From Nakamurella sp. PAMC28650 (GTDB taxonomy: Bacteria > Actinomycetota > Actinomycetes > Mycobacteriales > Nakamurellaceae), in the NCBI RefSeq assembly GCF_014303395.1, contig NZ_CP060298.1, positions 5,537,001-5,601,000 of the forward strand: a stretch of 64,000 bases of DNA, read 5' to 3'. Every line of letters starts with the position of its first letter. Positions within the stretch are counted from its first letter, which is position 1. The notes below the pieces were generated by a model. It searched no databases. It was not told the DNA's origin and saw nothing but the letters and a program-made list of their open reading frames with translations. The position numbers and the translations under genes were made by a program. Shown one piece after another: positions 17,824 through 26,840 of this stretch.

Positions 17824-17858
17824 GGCGGGTGCCGATCCCACCTGGATCCGCACCCGCC
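17824..17858 (+). terminator. Hairpin after the permease gene
   Basis: 15-bp stem (GGCGGGTGCCGATCC pairing with GGATCCGCACCCGCC, one mismatch) and 5-nt loop, starting nine bases after the permease stop. There is no T-run, as is common in high-GC actinobacteria. It could terminate or attenuate before the glutamine-synthetase-like gene. Confidence 0.6.
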
Positions 17859-17968
17859 GCCGTCACGAGCGTGCGGCGGACTTTGTAGGCTCTGCACCGA
17901 AGCGGAGAGCGCGGATCCGCACGCAGCGCGAACGCCGGAATTCTCGGGCCAACGAAGGGGCACCAGCC

Positions 17969-19342
17969 ATGACGGACCATCCCCGCAATCCGCGACTGCT
18001 GAGCCTGGACACGCTCGAGCAACTCATCGTCAGCGGCGACGTCGACACCGTCGTGGTGGCGTTCACCGACATGCAGGGACGGCTGCAGGGCAAACGACTG
18101 CACGCACCGTTCTTCCTGTCCGAAGCGCTGGAGCACGGAACGGAGGGTTGCAACTACCTGCTGTCGGTCGACGCGGACATGAACACCGTGTCCGGCTACG
18201 CGATGTCGTCCTGGGAGAAGGGCTACGGCGACATGATCTTCGCCCTCGACCTCGACACCATCCGGCTGCTCCCCCACCTCCCCGGCTCGGTGATGATCCA
18301 GACCGACCTGACCTGGCTCGACGGCGAACTCGTGAAGGAGTCGCCCCGGTCGATCCTCAAGGCGCAGCAGGCCCGCGCCGCCGCCGCCGGTTTCACCGCC
18401 TTCGCGGGCACCGAACTCGAATTCATCCTGTTCAACGACACCTATGAAGAGGCCTGGGATGCGTTGTACCGGAACCTGACTCCGGCCAACCAGTACAACG
18501 TCGACTACTCGATCCTGGGCACCACCCGCGTCGAGCCCCTGCTGCGGGACATCCGCAACACCATGTACGCCGCCGGCCTGACGGTCGAGTCGGCCAAGGG
18601 CGAGTGCAACCTCGGTCAACACGAGATCGCCTTCCGCTTCGAGGAGGTGCTGGCCACGGCGGACAACCACACCGTCTACAAGAACACCGCCAAGGAGATC
18701 GCCGAACAGCACGGCCGGTCGCTGACGTTCATGGCGAAGTTCAACGAGCGGGAGGGCAACTCCTGCCACATCCACCTGTCGCTGCGGGGGACCGACGGCA
18801 GCCTGGTCTTCTGGGATCCGTCGAGCAATCAGCGCACCCTGCTGTACGACCACTTCATCGCCGGGATCCTGGCCACCATGCGCGAATTCACCCTGCTGTA
18901 CGCGCCGAACATCAACTCCTACAAGCGGTTCGCCGCGGGTTCGTTCGCCCCGACGACGGTCGCCTGGGGGCTGGACAACCGCACCTGCTCGATCCGGCTG
19001 GTCGGTACCGGCAATTCCGCCCGGCTGGAGAACCGTTTGCCCGGTGGGGATGTCAACCCCTACATGGCGATCGCCGCGATGATGGCCGGCGGCCTGTACG
19101 GCGTCGAGAACGAACTGCCGCTGGAGGACGCCCTGGTCGGCAACGCGTACACCTCGGGCAAGCCGACGGTGCCGACCAACCTGCGCGCCGCCCGGGACCT
19201 GTTCGCGGGCTCGTCGATCGCCCGGGCCGCCTTCGGCGATGATGTCGTCGACCACTACGTGCACGCCGCGGACACGGAGTTGGCCGCCTTCGAGTCGGCG
19301 ATCACCGACTGGGAACTCCGCCGCGGATTCGAAAGGTTCTGA
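17969..19342 (+). CDS. Glutamine synthetase family, probable gamma-glutamyl-amine ligase (GlnA3/GlnA4/PuuA type)
   Basis: 457 aa. GS catalytic fold with metal ligands in GTELEFILF (about 150), the NLGQHEIAFR block, GNSCHIHLSL (His near 275), NSYKRFAAGSFAPTTVAWG and NRTCSIRLVG. The N-terminal FTDMQGRLQGKRLHA replaces the usual GS N-domain, and the length is that of GlnA3/PuuA-like enzymes. Those glutamylate polyamines or ethanolamine rather than ammonia (established for Streptomyces GlnA3/GlnA4 and E. coli PuuA). Context fits: permease before, aldehyde dehydrogenase 6 bp after, then SDR and amidotransferase. The exact amine is not readable from sequence. Confidence 0.87.
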   Translation: MTDHPRNPRLLSLDTLEQLIVSGDVDTVVVAFTDMQGRLQGKRLHAPFFLSEALEHGTEGCNYLLSVDADMNTVSGYAMSSWEKGYGDMIFALDLDTIRLLPHLPGSVMIQTDLTWLDGELVKESPRSILKAQQARAAAAGFTAFAGTELEFILFNDTYEEAWDALYRNLTPANQYNVDYSILGTTRVEPLLRDIRNTMYAAGLTVESAKGECNLGQHEIAFRFEEVLATADNHTVYKNTAKEIAEQHGRSLTFMAKFNEREGNSCHIHLSLRGTDGSLVFWDPSSNQRTLLYDHFIAGILATMREFTLLYAPNINSYKRFAAGSFAPTTVAWGLDNRTCSIRLVGTGNSARLENRLPGGDVNPYMAIAAMMAGGLYGVENELPLEDALVGNAYTSGKPTVPTNLRAARDLFAGSSIARAAFGDDVVDHYVHAADTELAAFESAITDWELRRGFERF

Positions 19343-19348
19343 CAGGAC

Positions 19349-20752
19349 GTGTTGAACGTGATGAACTTGGACTACGGCGGGATCCTCTCCGGGGAGGGCG
19401 GCAGCACCACCCTGATCGATCCGGCCAGCGCGCTGGCACTGACCACCCTGCCCCGCGCCTCGCTGGCCGAGACCGACCGCGCGATCGAGCGGGCCCATGC
19501 TGCCTTTCCGGCCTGGCGCGCGGTGTCACCGGGCGACCGGGCCCGGCTGCTCCGCCGGTTCGCCACGGTGGTCGACGAGCACCTGGCCGAACTGGCCATC
19601 CTCGAGGTCCGCAACTCCGGCCACACCATCGGCAACGCCACCTGGGAGGCGGGCAACGTCCGGGACGTGCTGGATTACTATTCCGCCGCCCCCGAGCGGC
19701 AGTTCGGCCGGCAGATCCCGGTGGCCGGTGGCATCGACATCACCTTCTACGAACCGCTCGGTGTGGTCGGCATCATCGTGCCCTGGAACTTTCCGATGCC
19801 CATCGCCGGGTGGGGATTCGGCCCGGCCCTGGCCGCCGGCAACACCGTCGTGCTCAAGCCTGCCGAAGTCACCCCGCTGACGGCGATCCGGCTGGCCGAG
19901 CTCGCACTGGAGGCCGGAATCCCGGAGGGCGTCCTCACCGTCATCCCCGGCAAGGGCTCGCTGGTCGGGGAGCGGTTCGTCACGCATCCGCTGGTCCGGA
20001 AGGTCTGCTTCACCGGATCCACCGAGGTCGGCAAGGGCGTCATGCGCGGCGCGGCGGACCAGGTCAAGGCCGTCACGCTCGAACTCGGCGGCAAGAGCGC
20101 GAACATCATCTTCGCCGACGCCGATCTGGAGGTCGCAGCAAGAGCGGCTCCTTCGGCCGTCTTCGACAACGCCGGCCAGGACTGCTGTGCACGCTCCCGG
20201 ATCCTCGTGCAGCGCAGCGTGTACGACAAGTTCATGGCGTTGCTGGAGCCGGCCGTCAAAGGTTTCCGGGTCCGGCAGCCGGCCGACGCCGATGCCGAGA
20301 TGGGACCCCTGATCACCGCGGGGCAACTGGCGTCCGTCTCGGCCTACGTCGACGGCGCCGACGTGGCCTTCACCGGCAGCACGCCGGGTGGGCAGGGCTT
20401 CTGGTACCCACCGACGGTCGTCATCCCGGCGTCAGCGGCGGACCGCATCTGGCGGGAGGAGGTCTTCGGACCGGTGGTCGCAGTGCTCCCGTTCGGTGAC
20501 GAGTCGGAGGCCGTCGCGATGGCGAACGACAGCGACTTCGGCCTGTCCGGTTCGATCTTCACCTCCGACGTCGGGCGGGCGATCCGGGTCGCCCGGGGGG
20601 TCGAGGCCGGCAACCTGTCGGTCAACTCGCACTCCTCGGTGCGCTACTGGACACCCTTCGGCGGTTTCAAGCAGTCGGGCCTGGGCCGCGAACTGGGGCC
20701 GGACGCCCCGGACGCCTTCTCCGAGGTCAAGAACGTCTTCATCGCCACCTGA
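19349..20752 (+). CDS. Aldehyde dehydrogenase
   Basis: 467-aa NAD(P)-dependent aldehyde dehydrogenase. Marks: IVPWNFPMP, the cofactor-binding KPAEVTPLTA, FTGSTEVGKGVM, ELGGKSANIIFAD (catalytic Glu), NAGQDCCARSRI (catalytic Cys), EEVFGPVVAVLPF and a C-terminal PFGGFKQSGLGRELG. The start is GTG 19349 or ATG 19361, within 20 bp of the ligase stop. In a gamma-glutamylation route it would oxidise gamma-glutamyl-aminoaldehyde (PuuC-like); inferred from context. Confidence 0.92.
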   Translation: MLNVMNLDYGGILSGEGGSTTLIDPASALALTTLPRASLAETDRAIERAHAAFPAWRAVSPGDRARLLRRFATVVDEHLAELAILEVRNSGHTIGNATWEAGNVRDVLDYYSAAPERQFGRQIPVAGGIDITFYEPLGVVGIIVPWNFPMPIAGWGFGPALAAGNTVVLKPAEVTPLTAIRLAELALEAGIPEGVLTVIPGKGSLVGERFVTHPLVRKVCFTGSTEVGKGVMRGAADQVKAVTLELGGKSANIIFADADLEVAARAAPSAVFDNAGQDCCARSRILVQRSVYDKFMALLEPAVKGFRVRQPADADAEMGPLITAGQLASVSAYVDGADVAFTGSTPGGQGFWYPPTVVIPASAADRIWREEVFGPVVAVLPFGDESEAVAMANDSDFGLSGSIFTSDVGRAIRVARGVEAGNLSVNSHSSVRYWTPFGGFKQSGLGRELGPDAPDAFSEVKNVFIAT

Positions 20753-20778
20753 TTCCAGGTCCGCGACCGGCACCCGGC

Positions 20779-20863
20779 CTGCGCGTCGGAAAGTCCGGTG
20801 CGCGTCGCAGAGCCTCCCGCGCGTCGCAGAGGATCACACCGAACGACAGTTTCCGACGCGCAG
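20779..20863. repeat. Nested inverted and direct repeat between ALDH and SDR genes
   Basis: CTGCGCGTCGGAAA (20779-20792) has its exact reverse complement at 20850-20863. Inside lie two direct copies of GCGCGTCGCAGAG (20800-20812 and 20819-20831), which resemble the arms. The element fills most of the 167-bp gap and could form a long cruciform or terminator. Confidence 0.6.
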
Positions 20864-20919
20864 CCCCGCTCCAGCCCAACAACGCCCCACTCAACAGTTC
20901 GAAAGGTCGAAATCTCACC

Positions 20920-21690
20920 ATGACTGATCGCCTCGCCGGCAAGGTCGCCGTCATCACCGGAGGTTGTTCCGGTCTGGGTCTGGCCACGGCCAGGAAGTTC
21001 GTCGCCGAGGGCGCCAAGGTGGTCATCGGGGACATCGACGACGTCCGCGGACCGGGAATCGCCCAGGAACTGGACGGCGCCTACCTGCCCACGGACGTCA
21101 CCGATCCCGACAACGTGGATGCGCTCTTCGCACTGGCGAAGAACAGCTACGGGAGCGTCGACATCGCCTTCAACAACGCGGGAATCTCGCCACCGGAGGA
21201 CGACTCGATCCTGACCACCGACCTGGCCGCCTGGCGCAGGGTCCAGGAGGTCAACCTGACCAGCGTCTACCTGTGCTGCAAAGCGGCGCTGCCGTACATG
21301 ATCGAGCAGGGCAGGGGCTCCATCATCAACACCGCCTCCTTCGTCGCGGTCCTCGGCGCGGCCACGAGCCAGATCTCCTACACCGCCTCCAAGGGCGGTG
21401 TGCTCTCGATGAGCCGCGAGCTCGGGGTCCAGTTCGCCCGCAAGGGAATCCGGGTCAACGCACTGTGTCCCGGGCCGGTCAACACGCCCTTGCTCCAGGA
21501 ACTGTTCGCCAAGGATCCGGAGCGTGCCGCGCGCCGCCTGGTCCACATCCCGATGGGCCGTTTCGGCGAGCCGGACGAGATCGCCAACGCCGTCCTGTTC
21601 CTGGCCTCCGACGAGTCCAGCTTCATCACCGCCTCGCAGTTCCTGGTCGACGGCGGCATCTCCGGTGCCTACGTCACGCCGCTGGACTGA
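20920..21690 (+). CDS. Short-chain dehydrogenase/reductase
   Basis: 256-aa classical SDR: Rossmann motif TGGCSGLG, DVTD, NNAG at about 87, catalytic Ser in NTASF, YTASKGG (Tyr and Lys), and PGPVNTPLL. Likely an alcohol dehydrogenase acting on a small hydroxylated substrate. In a gamma-glutamylethanolamide route this would be the step from alcohol to aldehyde before the ALDH (inference). It is followed 6 bp later by the amidotransferase gene. Confidence 0.9.
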   Translation: MTDRLAGKVAVITGGCSGLGLATARKFVAEGAKVVIGDIDDVRGPGIAQELDGAYLPTDVTDPDNVDALFALAKNSYGSVDIAFNNAGISPPEDDSILTTDLAAWRRVQEVNLTSVYLCCKAALPYMIEQGRGSIINTASFVAVLGAATSQISYTASKGGVLSMSRELGVQFARKGIRVNALCPGPVNTPLLQELFAKDPERAARRLVHIPMGRFGEPDEIANAVLFLASDESSFITASQFLVDGGISGAYVTPLD

Positions 21691-21696
21691 TACCCC

Positions 21697-22395
21697 ATGA
21701 CGAACCCCGTCATCGGGATCAGCACCTATCGGGAGCCGGCCAGCTGGGGGCAGTGGGATGCGGTCCCGGCCGTGCTCCTGCCGGCCAGATATGTGGACGC
21801 GGTCAGGGCCGGCGGCGGCACACCGGTGCTCCTGCCGCCGCTCGGACCGGCCGACGACGCGGCGAGGGTGCTCAGCCGCCTCGACGCCCTGGTGATCGCC
21901 GGTGGGGCCGACGTCAACCCGTCCCGCTACGGCGAGCACCCCGACGAACACACCTCCGGCTGGCGCGACGACCGGGACGTCTCCGAGTACGCGCTGCTCG
22001 ATGCCGCCGACGATCTCGGACTGCCGGTGCTGGGCATCTGCCGCGGCATGCAGGTGATGGCCTCCCGCGCCGGCGGACGACTGCATCAACACGTCCCCGA
22101 CCTGGTCGGCGACGACCGGCACTCCCCCGGACCCGGTGTCTACGGACCGGTGGCGGTGACGACGATCGCCGGATCGCGGCTGGCGCAGATCCTCGGACCG
22201 GGCCTGAGCGTGCCATGCCATCACCACCAGAGCGTTGCGCAGGCACCGGGTTTCACGTTCAGCGCCTTCGCCGACGACGGGGTCCCCGAGGCGATGGAAG
22301 CAGCCGGCGAGCGGTTCGTGCTGGCCGTTCAGTGGCACCCGGAGACGGCCACCGACATGCGGCTGTTCACGGCCCTGGCGCAGGCGGCCGGCTGA
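21697..22395 (+). CDS. Gamma-glutamyl hydrolase, class I amidotransferase (PuuD/C26 type)
   Basis: 232-aa C26 peptidase. Catalytic Cys in LGICRGMQVM (about residue 115), His/Glu in AVQWHPET near 210, and the early PVIGISTYRE and IAGGADVNPSRYGE typical of PuuD-like gamma-glutamyl-GABA hydrolases. It would release glutamate from the gamma-glutamylated product and so close the cycle opened by the GS-like ligase. Its last 29 bp overlap the convergent nagA gene. Confidence 0.9.
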   Translation: MTNPVIGISTYREPASWGQWDAVPAVLLPARYVDAVRAGGGTPVLLPPLGPADDAARVLSRLDALVIAGGADVNPSRYGEHPDEHTSGWRDDRDVSEYALLDAADDLGLPVLGICRGMQVMASRAGGRLHQHVPDLVGDDRHSPGPGVYGPVAVTTIAGSRLAQILGPGLSVPCHHHQSVAQAPGFTFSAFADDGVPEAMEAAGERFVLAVQWHPETATDMRLFTALAQAAG

Positions 22396-23524
22396 CCGGA
22401 CCCAGCACGTCCAGCACGGTCACGTCCGGATCGCCGACCGCCCAACGGAAACGGACCGCAGCCCGCGCCCCCGGCCCGAGCCGGCCCCTCCCGAGCACCC
22501 CGGCGGCCGCGAGTACCCGGCCGGGCACCTCGGTGGCCATCCTGACCGCCCGGCGCAACGAGAGATCCGTCAGGCCGGGCAGTCTGGCCAGACCGGTGGC
22601 CAGATCGACCGCTGCGCCGGCCAGGTAGTCCTGACCGGCCACCCGGAGCCGACCGTCTGCATCCAGTTCCACCGCACCGCCCACCGGCGTCCGGTAGTGG
22701 CCCGGGGAGCACCCGGCGAGGGCCACTGCATCGCTGACCAGGAACGAGCCGCCGGAACCCTTGGCCAGGACCATGGCCCGCAGGGTCGCTCCGTCCAGGT
22801 GGAAACCGTCGGAGATCAGCCCGGCGGTGAGCTCCGGCGCCGCCAGTTGCGCCCAGATCAGGTTGGGGTGACGAGGTTGCGTCAGGCCGGCGCCGTTGCC
22901 CAGGTGTGTCGACAGCGTCGCCCCGGCGGCCACCGCCGCCGCGATCTGCTGCGCATCGGCGACGCTGTGCCCGAGCGAGATGGTGACGCCGAGGGCCACC
23001 GCGGTTCGGATGAACTCGACGGCGCCGGGCCACTCGGGCGCGACCGTGACGAACAGCGGCAGTGGCGCGCAGATCTCCTGCCAGGAAAGAAGTTCGGCAG
23101 GATCGGGCGCACGGATGTGATCGATGTCGTGCGCGCCCCTGGCACCGTCGACGGGTGACAGGAACGGCCCCTCGACGTGCACCGCCGGAACGGCCGCCTC
23201 CACCAGCGGATCGGCCCGCCGAGCCACCATCACGGCCGCCAGCCTGTCCCGCAGGTCTGCGGGCGAAGCGCTGATGATCGTCGGCACCACGGTGGTGGTC
23301 CCTCGCGCCACCAGTGCCGCCACGGCGCCGGACACCTGCGCGGCCTCGCCCAGGTTGAAGTCGAAACCGCCGTAGCCGTTCACCTGGAGGTCGACGAGCC
23401 CAGGGGCCAGCCAGATGTCGGGATCGCCGTCGTGCGGGGCCGGTGCGGTCGCCAGGACCACGCCGTCCTCCACCCGGAGGGCCATCGAAAGACCGGTGCG
23501 CGGAGACCGCCCTTCGAGGAGCAC
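22367..23524 (-). CDS. nagA: N-acetylglucosamine-6-phosphate deacetylase
   Basis: 385-aa amidohydrolase converting GlcNAc-6-P to GlcN-6-P. Marks: LAPGLVDLQVNGYGGFDFN near 50, metal Glu in HVEGPFLSP, ISLGHSVADAQQI, STHLGNGAGL (the usual motif is THLFNAM), LISDGFHLD and catalytic Asp in LVSDAVALAG. The start is GTG 23524, three bases after the nagB stop, so the genes are coupled. Its 3' end overlaps the convergent amidotransferase gene. Confidence 0.92.
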   Translation of the reverse strand: MLLEGRSPRTGLSMALRVEDGVVLATAPAPHDGDPDIWLAPGLVDLQVNGYGGFDFNLGEAAQVSGAVAALVARGTTTVVPTIISASPADLRDRLAAVMVARRADPLVEAAVPAVHVEGPFLSPVDGARGAHDIDHIRAPDPAELLSWQEICAPLPLFVTVAPEWPGAVEFIRTAVALGVTISLGHSVADAQQIAAAVAAGATLSTHLGNGAGLTQPRHPNLIWAQLAAPELTAGLISDGFHLDGATLRAMVLAKGSGGSFLVSDAVALAGCSPGHYRTPVGGAVELDADGRLRVAGQDYLAGAAVDLATGLARLPGLTDLSLRRAVRMATEVPGRVLAAAGVLGRGRLGPGARAAVRFRWAVGDPDVTVLDVLGPVSRPPAPGP

Positions 23525-23527
23525 GGC

Positions 23528-24259
23528 TCAGCCCCCGTAGGCGGCGAGATCGGTGTACAGCGTCACGTTCTCGTGCAGGCGGAGCGCGGTGGCCGGACAG
23601 GAAGGGTCCACCGGGCCCGCCACGGTCCGCTGCAACGCCACCGCCTTGTTCGGCCCGCAGGCCACCCCGACGATGCGGGCGCTGCGCATCAGACGCGGGA
23701 TCGTCAGCGTCAGCGCCCGGGTCGGCACGTCCCCGATGGCCGGGAACAGGCCGTCGTGCACCTGCTGCATCCGGCTGCTCAGGTCGAGGTCCACCACCCG
23801 CAGGTCCTGCTCGTCGTCGAACCTGGCCACCGGCGGATCGTTGAACGCCAGGTGACCGTTCTCGCCGATGCCGAGGCAGACCAGGTCCACCGGGGCCGGA
23901 TCGAGGTAGCCGCCTTCGGTGTCGAGTGGGTGGAACGTCAGCGGGACATGGTCGAACAGGTTGCGTCGCAACCAGTTCCCAAATCGCTGGGGCGCATCGG
24001 AGGGCAACCCGAGGTACTCGTCCATCTGATAGGCCCGGACGCGCATCCAGTCGATTCCGGGCGCCCGCACCAGTGCGGCCAGCATGACCGACTGCGAAGG
24101 CGCCGCGGCGAAGACGACCCGCACGGACTCCCGCACGGCCGTGAGCGATCGCAGGGACCCGGCGACGTCGGCGGCCGCCAGCCGTCCGGCCTCCCGGGAG
24201 TCGCCGGCGACCGTGACCTCGAGCCGGTCGATTGCGAAAGTGCTTGCTCTGCCTGCCAT
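23528..24259 (-). CDS. nagB: Glucosamine-6-phosphate deaminase
   Basis: 243-aa isomerase/deaminase giving fructose-6-P and ammonia. Marks: YQMDEYLGL near 90, LGIGENGHLAFNDPP (catalytic Asp/His/Glu cluster), LTLTIPRLM and a C-terminal VTLYTDLA. Length is typical. ATG 24259 is chosen since the family N-terminus starts here; the long upstream open frame is antisense to the oxidase gene. First gene of nagB-nagA, divergent from the hydroxyacid oxidase. Confidence 0.92.
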   Translation of the reverse strand: MAGRASTFAIDRLEVTVAGDSREAGRLAAADVAGSLRSLTAVRESVRVVFAAAPSQSVMLAALVRAPGIDWMRVRAYQMDEYLGLPSDAPQRFGNWLRRNLFDHVPLTFHPLDTEGGYLDPAPVDLVCLGIGENGHLAFNDPPVARFDDEQDLRVVDLDLSSRMQQVHDGLFPAIGDVPTRALTLTIPRLMRSARIVGVACGPNKAVALQRTVAGPVDPSCPATALRLHENVTLYTDLAAYGG

Positions 24260-24340
24260 CTGTGTCCTCTGGTCGTTCCCGGCGAGGTCGGTCCCGACCC
24301 CGGTGCCCAGAGGGCTGCCGAGAACGGTCAGTATCCACCC

Positions 24341-25372
24341 ATGGATTTCGACGCTCTCAAGGCCGCCGCCCGAGCCGCCCTTCCCGCGCCGTCGTGGGAG
24401 TACTACCAGGGTGTGGCCGACGGCCGACCGGACGCAGAGCCCGACCACGAGGCCTGGGAACGGATCGGCATCGTGCCCCGGGTGATGCAGAGCCTGACCG
24501 GCGTCGACAGCACCCTGGAGCTGGGCGGCGCAGCGTTGCGGACGCCGGTGATGGTGGCCGCCACAGCCGCGCACGGTCTCGCACACCCCGAGGGGGAGGT
24601 CGCCAGCTCGCGGGGCGCGGCGGCCGCCGGCGCCCTCCTGGTCTACTCCAGTTCGGCGGCCGTCGAGGTCGGCGTGTTCGGTGCGGCCGGCCCCGGCCCG
24701 TGGTGGGCACAGGTCTACCTGATGAGAGATCGTGCACTGAGCGACGACTACGTGGCCCGCTGCGTCGCGGCCGGCGCCCAGGCCCTGGTCCTGACGGTGG
24801 ACCTGTCCGGCGGACTTGCCGAGGCACCGTTCCGGGAGGACGCCCGGGCCCGGCTGTCGGCGCTGCCCGCCAATTTTCCCGGGCTCGGCTGGGCCCGGAT
24901 GACGGCCGGCATCGACTCCGACCTCCGGCCGGAACACATCTCGGACCTGGCGGAGGCGGCCGGACTTCCGGTCTACGTCAAGGGCATCCTGCACCCCGAT
25001 GACGCCACCTCTGCGGTCGATGCCGGCGCCGCTGGCATCATCGTGTCCAACCACGGTCGGCGGCAGGTGGCCGGCGTGATCCCCACCGCCGTCGCCCTCG
25101 CCGGTGTGGCGAAAGCGGTCGAGAAACGCGTTCCGGTCCTGGTGGACGGCGGAATTCGTTCAGGTGGCGACGTTCTCAGAGCCCTGGCCCTCGGAGCCAC
25201 CGCGGTCGGCGTCGGGCGACCGGTCCTCTGGGCACTGGCCACGGCCGGGGCCGCCGGGGTGGGCAGTGTGCTGGAAGGCCTCACCGCGGAGCTCCGGCAG
25301 GCCATGGCGGCGACGGGCGCCGGGTCGCTGACGTCGATCAACCGGAGCATGGTCCGGGTGCCCGTCGGATGA
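24341..25372 (+). CDS. FMN-dependent alpha-hydroxy-acid oxidase/dehydrogenase
   Basis: 343-aa TIM-barrel flavoenzyme of the lactate/glycolate oxidase family. Visible: SWEYYQGVADG near the N-terminus, FMN-binding ALVLTVDLS, VYVKGILHPDDA (Lys), SNHGRRQVAGV with the catalytic His, and VLVDGGIRSGGDVLRALALGA. The family norm is SNHGGRQ; here the second Gly is Arg, next to the catalytic His. The barrel is somewhat short, lacking part of the mobile loop 4. The substrate is unknown. Confidence 0.87.
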   Translation: MDFDALKAAARAALPAPSWEYYQGVADGRPDAEPDHEAWERIGIVPRVMQSLTGVDSTLELGGAALRTPVMVAATAAHGLAHPEGEVASSRGAAAAGALLVYSSSAAVEVGVFGAAGPGPWWAQVYLMRDRALSDDYVARCVAAGAQALVLTVDLSGGLAEAPFREDARARLSALPANFPGLGWARMTAGIDSDLRPEHISDLAEAAGLPVYVKGILHPDDATSAVDAGAAGIIVSNHGRRQVAGVIPTAVALAGVAKAVEKRVPVLVDGGIRSGGDVLRALALGATAVGVGRPVLWALATAGAAGVGSVLEGLTAELRQAMAATGAGSLTSINRSMVRVPVG

Positions 25373-25398
25373 GCCGTCGGACGAGCCGTCGATGAACC
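25363..25398. repeat. 12-bp tandem repeat across the oxidase stop codon
   Basis: Three units (CGTCGGATGAGC, CGTCGGACGAGC, CGTCGATGAACC) begin in the last codons of the oxidase; the TGA stop lies in unit one. Confidence 0.7.
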
Positions 25399-25471
25399 CT
25401 GCGATGAGCTGGACTGCGGTGTCACGCCTTGCCTGGCAGCGCAACCACCGTGGCTGTGCCACGCTTGCCGC

Positions 25472-26809
25472 GTGCGTATGCAATTCGCGACCGGACCGGA
25501 CCCCACCGACCTGTTGACCCTGCCCTGGTCGACCCCGCTGGAGGAGTGGCCGAAGGAGAAGCTGGTCAGTCTCCCCCGCGGTATCTCACGGCACGTCGTA
25601 AGGTTCGTCAGGATGGGCGGGATCGTCTACGCCATCAAGGAAATCAGCCAGGGGCTGGCCGAGCACGAGTACGAGTTGCTCCGCGACCTGGCCAAGGCCG
25701 GCATCCCGGTGGTGCAGGCGGTCGGCGTCGTCGCCAACCGGACCAACCCGGACGGCGAGCCGTTGGACGCCGCGCTCGTGACGAAACATCTGCGCTTCTC
25801 GTTGCCCTATCGCGCCCTGTTCTCCCGGCGGCTCGACGCGGACCTGGAACCCAAACTGCTGGATGCGCTGGCCGAACTGCTGGTCCGGTTGCATCTCGTC
25901 GGGTTCGCGTGGAAGGACTGCTCGCTCTCGAACACCCTGTTCCGCCGGGACGCCGGTGCGCTGGCCGCGTACCTGGTGGACGCCGAGACCGGCGAGATGC
26001 GGCCGACGCTGTCGGACGGGCAGCGTCAGCAGGACCTGGACATCGCCGAGACCAACCTGGCCGGCGAACTCCTGGATCTGCAGATGTCCGGGCTGCTGTC
26101 CGACCAGGTCGACCCTCTGGCGACCGCGGTGTCGGTGATCGAGAAGTACGAGCAGCTGTGGGCCGAACTCACCCAACCGCAGACCATGGGCGACGACGAG
26201 TGGTGGCGCATCGAGCAGCGCCTGCGGCGACTCAACAAGCTCGGGTACGACGTCGCCCAAATCCAGATCAACGAGAAGGACGGCGACCCACACGTCCTGG
26301 TGCAGACGCAGGTCGTCGAGGCCGGTCACCACCGCCGGCGGATGCTCAACCTGACCGGCCTCGACATGCAGGAGAACCAGGCCCGCCGGGTGCTCAACGA
26401 CCTCGACACCTACCGGTCGCAGGCCGTGATGCCGGAGAGCGAGGTGGACGAGGACACCGTCGCCCGTCACTGGGTCAGTGACGTCTTCGAACCGGTGATG
26501 GAGGCCATCCCGGACGACCTGGCGGCCAAGCTGGAGCCGGCCGAGATCTTCCACGAGGTGCTCGAACACCGTTGGTTCCTATCCGAGGCGGCCGGTCACG
26601 AGGTGTCGATCGAGGAGGCCGTGCAGTCCTACATCGACACCGTGCTGCGCTTCCGGCCAGACGAGCAGGCCCTGCTCGACCCGGACCTGATGGGCAACGG
26701 GATGATGAACCCCGATGACGAGGAGTTCGACGACGACGGTGAGGTCATCGTGCGCGACCCGGAGGCCGACGCCGCCTGGGAAGCCGCCGCGATGAAGTAC
26801 GGCGGCTGA
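25472..26809 (+). CDS. DUF4032 protein, kinase-like fold
   Basis: 445-aa protein. Residues 30-180 resemble a degenerate lipopolysaccharide/protein kinase fold: IVYAIKEISQ (Lys), LHLVGFAWKDCSLSNTLF (catalytic-loop-like with D..N) and AYLVDAETGEM in the DFG position. The C-terminal half (WWRIEQRLRRLNKLGYDVAQIQI, VDEDTVARHWVSDVF) is DUF4032, found in actinobacteria. The tail is very acidic (DDEEFDDDGE). GTG 25472 is the start. Function is unknown; there is no membrane segment. Confidence 0.85.
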   Translation: MRMQFATGPDPTDLLTLPWSTPLEEWPKEKLVSLPRGISRHVVRFVRMGGIVYAIKEISQGLAEHEYELLRDLAKAGIPVVQAVGVVANRTNPDGEPLDAALVTKHLRFSLPYRALFSRRLDADLEPKLLDALAELLVRLHLVGFAWKDCSLSNTLFRRDAGALAAYLVDAETGEMRPTLSDGQRQQDLDIAETNLAGELLDLQMSGLLSDQVDPLATAVSVIEKYEQLWAELTQPQTMGDDEWWRIEQRLRRLNKLGYDVAQIQINEKDGDPHVLVQTQVVEAGHHRRRMLNLTGLDMQENQARRVLNDLDTYRSQAVMPESEVDEDTVARHWVSDVFEPVMEAIPDDLAAKLEPAEIFHEVLEHRWFLSEAAGHEVSIEEAVQSYIDTVLRFRPDEQALLDPDLMGNGMMNPDDEEFDDDGEVIVRDPEADAAWEAAAMKYGG

Positions 26810-26840
26810 TCCGCGGCCTGACGCGTCTGCCTCCGTGGCC

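Noticed and set aside
17696-19498. 600-aa minus-strand open frame over the glutamine-synthetase-like gene
   Set aside because: Antisense shadow; low-complexity composition and no recognisable motif.
22329-24338. 669-aa minus-strand frame over nagA-nagB
   Set aside because: Out-of-frame reading of nagA and nagB, Arg/Gly-rich; the real proteins are in the other minus frames.
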